Part shown: piece by piece, positions 6,143 through 8,359 of the stretch
Position numbering within the stretch: position 1 is the stretch's first letter
How the letters are laid out: every line of letters begins with the position of its first letter
Assembly (NCBI GenBank): GCA_021647145.1
Contig: JAKIVF010000139.1
Coordinates: forward strand, 1 to 8,359
Reading direction: 5' to 3'
DNA: 8,359 nt
Source of the DNA: Methylococcaceae bacterium
GTDB taxonomy: Bacteria > Pseudomonadota > Gammaproteobacteria > Methylococcales > Methylomonadaceae
Notes under the pieces: generated by a model
Seen by the model: the letters and a program-made list of their open reading frames with translations, nothing else
What the model was told of the DNA's origin: nothing
Database searches by the model: none
Made by a program: the position numbers and the translations under genes

Positions 6143-7891
6143 TTACCAAGACCAGAACCAAAGTCGTAGCCAATCAAACATTTCATGAGTCCAAACCCAT
6201 AACAGTTTAGCCCGACCTGCATTAATTTTACCTATTCCTTCCATGCCAGGGCGAAGTATGTCTGGAGCGTCAAGCAAAGAAGCTTCGACTCGAAATATAT
6301 TAGAACCATCTTTTGCATCAGCAACAGCGGTTATTTTTTTAACGGTTAAGTTTAGTCTTCGATTGGGTATACTAGAGAGGGAGAGAGTTCCAGTTTGACC
6401 CGATTTAATATAAGATATTGAGCGTTCATCAACCTTTAAAATAACGCGATAACCTTTTAGAGGTGCTATTTTAAATAAAGTATCTCCTCGCTCAACAGGC
6501 GAACCAAGCATTTGGTTCAAATCACCGTCAATAACTACACCATCAAAAGGAGCAACAATTTTCACCTTTTCAAGCTGTTTAATTGTTAAATCTCTTTCTG
6601 CAGTAATTTGCTTGATTTGAGCACTTGCAATCCTGACTTGTACCAAATCTTGTAATGAAAGAGCTTCTCTATACTCACGGCGAGCTTGCTGAATTTGGCC
6701 ATTAAGTTTGGCTAATTCTAATTTTAGTTCTGAATCTTCGAGTGTTGCCATAACATCGTCTTTAGCAACCGTATCACCCGCTTGTACGGATGCAGAAACA
6801 AGATATCCCTCAATTGGGGCAGCAACAATGCGCTGAATTTTACCTTCTAAAATAGCATCAGATGTTACACGAAAGTCTATTTCTATTATGCTACTGAACA
6901 ATAAAACTAAAGAAATTGCTATTGCAAAAAGTTTTACCTTTAGAAACTTCAAACCAAAAATATTACCCATTTTTTCCTTAAAAGTTGAAAGTAATTTTTG
7001 AGTTAAACTTTTTTCACTTTCTTTTTTTGATGAAAGGAAAGGAGCAACTAAAGCCATTGTTAGCTGACATTTATTCACGATCTCATTATCAAATGGTTTG
7101 TCAATAGAGCGCATTAACGTAATAGCACCAAATACTTGTTGTTGATAAACTAAAGGAATGGAACACAATGAGGCCTTATCAAAAACATCCGCTAATATCC
7201 GGTGCGCTTGGTGTGTAAAAGCAGGTTTTGAATCAGGATAAATAATAGTATTATCCTGATCAATGGCTTCATCCATTGCATCAGAAAATTTCTTCATTAT
7301 ATTGGCTCGTTCATCAAAATCTGCACTGTTAGAAAGAGCAACAACTTCACAATAGTTTTTTTTGTATTCTGCAAAAGCAACACGCTCACAATCAAATTTT
7401 TGGGTTAATTCTGTTACCAACTGAATAAGAACTTTTTGATAACTTTCTTGTTCAAAACATGCTGCAAGAAACCCTACAATTCCATTATAAAAATTGTCAT
7501 CATGATGGTTGTCTGCATGAGACAGCTGTAACCACTGAGCTCCTAATTGGAGAGAATTAAAAATTTTAGTACGATTACTTGAGGATAAAGGGTGAACCTT
7601 TAAAGCAATAACACCCAATAATTCAGTGTTTAAATAAACAGGTAAGGCATAAAAATCAAAAGGTTTTTTATCTTTACTTGGTATATTTGGAATACAGACT
7701 TGTTTATGTTTTTTTAAAGCATATTTAACAATAGGGGTAAAATCTCCATATTGTTTAAGATCTGACGGCCATTTAGCTAAAGGGCGAATTTCTTTATTAT
7801 GAGTGTCTAGCATCATAAACATAGCAGAATTAGCTTCTGGAATTATGCTACAAAGAATTTCTAACCAATGTTGGGAAAAGTTTTTTTTCAT
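6143..7891 (-). CDS. Tandem GAF domains fused to a membrane-anchored HlyD-type adaptor
   Basis: This 582-residue protein is probably inner-membrane with one crossing. Residues about 8-120 and 145-286 are two GAF-like domains; the pattern LPVYLNTELLGVIAL (83-97) recurs as IPLVYQQQVFGAITL (245-259), the typical GAF beta-hairpin. A transmembrane helix lies at about 319-336 (VKLFAIAISLVLLFSSII). The periplasmic part is a HlyD/MFP adaptor: first lipoyl half-motif at 354-385 (IVAAPIEGYLVSASVQAGD), coiled coil at about 385-442, second half-motif at 443-470 (VKIVAPFDGVVIDGD), then a beta-barrel to about 558. The last 18 residues are strikingly Trp-rich (seven Trp from residue 565) and may lie on the membrane. 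The GAF domains would be cytosolic and could sense a ligand or hold partners; no ligand can be named. The ATG has no clear Shine-Dalgarno, but the GAF fold requires a start near here. It is the first gene of the cluster. Confidence 0.88.
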   Translation of the reverse strand: MKKNFSQHWLEILCSIIPEANSAMFMMLDTHNKEIRPLAKWPSDLKQYGDFTPIVKYALKKHKQVCIPNIPSKDKKPFDFYALPVYLNTELLGVIALKVHPLSSSNRTKIFNSLQLGAQWLQLSHADNHHDDNFYNGIVGFLAACFEQESYQKVLIQLVTELTQKFDCERVAFAEYKKNYCEVVALSNSADFDERANIMKKFSDAMDEAIDQDNTIIYPDSKPAFTHQAHRILADVFDKASLCSIPLVYQQQVFGAITLMRSIDKPFDNEIVNKCQLTMALVAPFLSSKKESEKSLTQKLLSTFKEKMGNIFGLKFLKVKLFAIAISLVLLFSSIIEIDFRVTSDAILEGKIQRIVAAPIEGYLVSASVQAGDTVAKDDVMATLEDSELKLELAKLNGQIQQARREYREALSLQDLVQVRIASAQIKQITAERDLTIKQLEKVKIVAPFDGVVIDGDLNQMLGSPVERGDTLFKIAPLKGYRVILKVDERSISYIKSGQTGTLSLSSIPNRRLNLTVKKITAVADAKDGSNIFRVEASLLDAPDILRPGMEGIGKINAGRAKLLWVWTHEMFDWLRLWFWSW

Positions 7892-7942
7892 TACTGTACT
7901 GTGTTAAATAACAGGCGCATACCAATAGCTTTAATTAAAAAC

Positions 7943-7998
7943 AGTATAGTTGATATTTTTAATTATGGACTGGTCAATTATAAGGGTTGGCTATTATA
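7943..7998 (-). promoter_or_regulatory. Candidate promoter region of the export cluster
   Basis: Several sigma-70-like elements read toward the GAF-adaptor gene. A perfect TATAAT lies at 7993-7998 (minus strand) with only a weak -35 (TTGTGT at 8017-8022, 18-bp spacing). TTGACC at 7972-7977 is followed after 16 bp by TATCAA at 7950-7955. TATACT is at 7943-7948 without a matched -35. The leader would be roughly 45-95 nt. The region is very AT-rich, so chance matches are likely and I cannot choose among them. The upstream-most element is only 27 bp from the dif site. Confidence 0.35.
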
Positions 7999-8024
7999 TA
8001 AATATTTGGGATAACAACACAAAT

Positions 8025-8052
8025 ACTTCGTATAATGTATATTATGTTAAAT
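8025..8052 (+). other. dif: dif site (XerC/XerD chromosome dimer resolution site)
   Basis: The 28 bp divide into an 11-bp XerC arm ACTTCGTATAA (8025-8035), a 6-bp central region TGTATA (8036-8041) and an 11-bp XerD arm TTATGTTAAAT (8042-8052). The central region and the XerD arm are identical to E. coli dif. The XerC arm differs at four positions (1, 2, 4 and 7), and this outer arm is also where gammaproteobacterial dif sites vary. XerC and XerD would recombine here, under FtsK control, to resolve chromosome dimers at division. Two oriented KOPS octamers to the left support a terminus location. The alternative is an attachment copy left by an element that integrates at dif. Confidence 0.85.
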
Positions 8053-8141
8053 TAAAACTATCTTTGTTTCTATTAAATAAATACCCCCATAATCTGGTCA
8101 TGGACCCCACATCTATGACTAGCCGTATTTTAGACCTGTAA

Positions 8142-8216
8142 TCAGTGGATGTGTACTGTTCGTGATTTGTTTTTATCACTTCTTAATAAAGTAAAATCAT
8201 CTTGGTTTCCTTCCAT
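8142..8216 (-). other. 24-codon open frame with a good ribosome-binding site, doubtful
   Basis: On the minus strand an ATG at 8216 opens a frame encoding 24 residues (MEGNQDDFTLL, then a lysine/arginine-rich end) and closing at TGA 8142-8144. GAAGAAGG lies 7 nt before the ATG. The frame is also open upstream, and the residues just before the ATG read YHQLTEE, which recalls the beginning of IS30-family transposases (YxQLTxxxR), but the similarity stops there. It may be a decayed transposase fragment or chance. It lies next to the IS110 end. Confidence 0.15.
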
Positions 8217-8246
8217 TGTAGTACCTTCTTCCGTAAGTTGATGATA

Positions 8247-8316
8247 TGGACTCCTCTCCCTTCAACGGTGTCATAATGCACCCTAAATTTTTTTAACGAA
8301 GTAAAAGAGGAGTCCA
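8247..8316. repeat. 11-bp inverted repeat at the upstream end of the IS110 element
   Basis: TGGACTCCTCT (8247-8257) and AGAGGAGTCCA (8306-8316) are perfect reverse complements, 48 bp apart. The right copy contains AGAGGAG, which serves as the Shine-Dalgarno sequence of the transposase that starts 2 bp later. Pairing in the transcript would hide the ribosome-binding site. The left copy may instead be, or lie near, the subterminal inverted repeat that IS1111-type members of the IS110 family carry. The right end of the element is outside the window, so this cannot be tested here. Confidence 0.6.
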
Positions 8317-8318
8317 AA

Positions 8319-8359
8319 ATGAATAATAGCGTAATCGGGTTAGATATAGCAAAAAACAT
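8319..8359 (+). CDS. IS110-family transposase, N-terminal fragment (runs off the window)
   Basis: The 13 complete codons visible read MNNSVIGLDIAKN. The pattern VIGLDIAK is the hallmark start of IS110-family DEDD recombinases, with Asp9 the first catalytic aspartate of the RuvC-like domain. AGAGGAG at 8306-8312 gives a strong ribosome-binding site 6 nt before the ATG. These enzymes move their element by bridge-RNA-guided recombination. Whether the gene is intact downstream cannot be seen. Confidence 0.8.
   Translation, partial: MNNSVIGLDIAKN

Larger units (their letters stand above)
7892..8318. other. Gene-free stretch between the export cluster and the IS110 transposase
   Basis: These 427 bp hold the probable cluster promoter, the dif site and the upstream end of the insertion sequence. 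An open frame at 7950-8141 (+) runs straight across dif, has no ribosome-binding site and has low-complexity content; I do not call it a gene. The segment 8053-8246 shows no RNA gene or recognisable protein apart from a tiny minus-strand frame at 8142-8216. The composition is very AT-rich around dif and less so from about 8090 onward, which may mark a junction with other DNA. Confidence 0.6.
8247..8359 (+). mobile_element. IS110-family insertion sequence, upstream end (partial)
   Basis: The element is recognised from the transposase start and from the inverted repeat just before it. Its left boundary is not certain: IS110 elements lack conventional terminal repeats, and I place the edge at the left repeat copy only for convenience. 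The true end could lie some tens to hundreds of bases to the left, because IS110-group members can carry a long non-coding left end that encodes a bridge RNA. It sits about 200-270 bp from dif. Confidence 0.6.

Noticed and set aside
8025..8040. A 16-base exact match to half of the phage P1 loxP site (ACTTCGTATAATGTAT).
   Set aside because: The right half matches loxP poorly (8 of 13 bases), whereas the whole 28 bp fits dif with a perfect XerD arm. The similarity is explained by dif.
7950..8141. 63-codon plus-strand open frame.
   Set aside because: It crosses the dif site, lacks a ribosome-binding site, is rich in Asn/Tyr/Leu from AT-rich DNA and resembles no family I know.
8142..8250. Remnant of an IS30-type transposase (YHQLTEE).
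   Set aside because: Only about seven residues resemble the family, and none of the three frames continues the similarity.
1..8359. CRISPR arrays, tRNA or rRNA genes.
   Set aside because: No regularly spaced direct repeats, and no cloverleaf or rRNA-like conserved stretches, were seen on either strand.

Overview
The window looks like a piece of the chromosome of a low-GC (high 30s per cent by eye, not counted) Gram-negative bacterium, most likely a gammaproteobacterium. Periplasmic adaptor (HlyD/MFP) proteins imply a double-membrane envelope. The most telling signal is a 28-bp match at 8025-8052 to the gammaproteobacterial chromosome-dimer-resolution site dif: 24 of 28 bases agree with the E. 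coli site, and the central 6 bp and the XerD-binding arm are perfect. Two exact FtsK-orienting (KOPS) octamers at 1781-1788 and 3550-3557 both point toward it, and none points away. The window therefore probably lies in the replication terminus, or in an element that uses XerCD to integrate at dif.

Layout: 1-96 is the tail of an unidentified plus-strand gene. 216-881 (+) encodes a Crp/Fnr-family regulator. It converges on a minus-strand cluster and is separated from it by a 10-bp hairpin at 914-944. Read in its own direction, the cluster runs from 7891 down to 977: a double-GAF protein fused to a membrane-anchored HlyD-type adaptor (6143-7891); a PqqD-like/site-2-protease (M50)/HlyD fusion membrane protein (3968-6121); a shortened SecA-like ATPase (1948-3975) whose start overlaps the previous stop by 8 bp; and, after a 110-bp gap, a stand-alone exported periplasmic adaptor (977-1837). 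From 7892 to 8318 there is no convincing gene. That stretch holds the likely cluster promoter, dif and the upstream end of an IS110-family insertion sequence, whose transposase starts at 8319 and runs off the window.

The cluster reads as one envelope machine. It combines a cytosolic ATPase with the SecA motor but without the parts canonical SecA uses to push chains into SecYEG, an intramembrane metalloprotease carrying a peptide-binding-like domain and an adaptor arm, a second adaptor with cytosolic sensor-like GAF domains, and a soluble periplasmic adaptor. No ABC or RND pump, outer-membrane channel or obvious substrate is in the window. Export or processing of a dedicated surface protein or peptide is an inference; I know of no experimentally characterised system with this composition.
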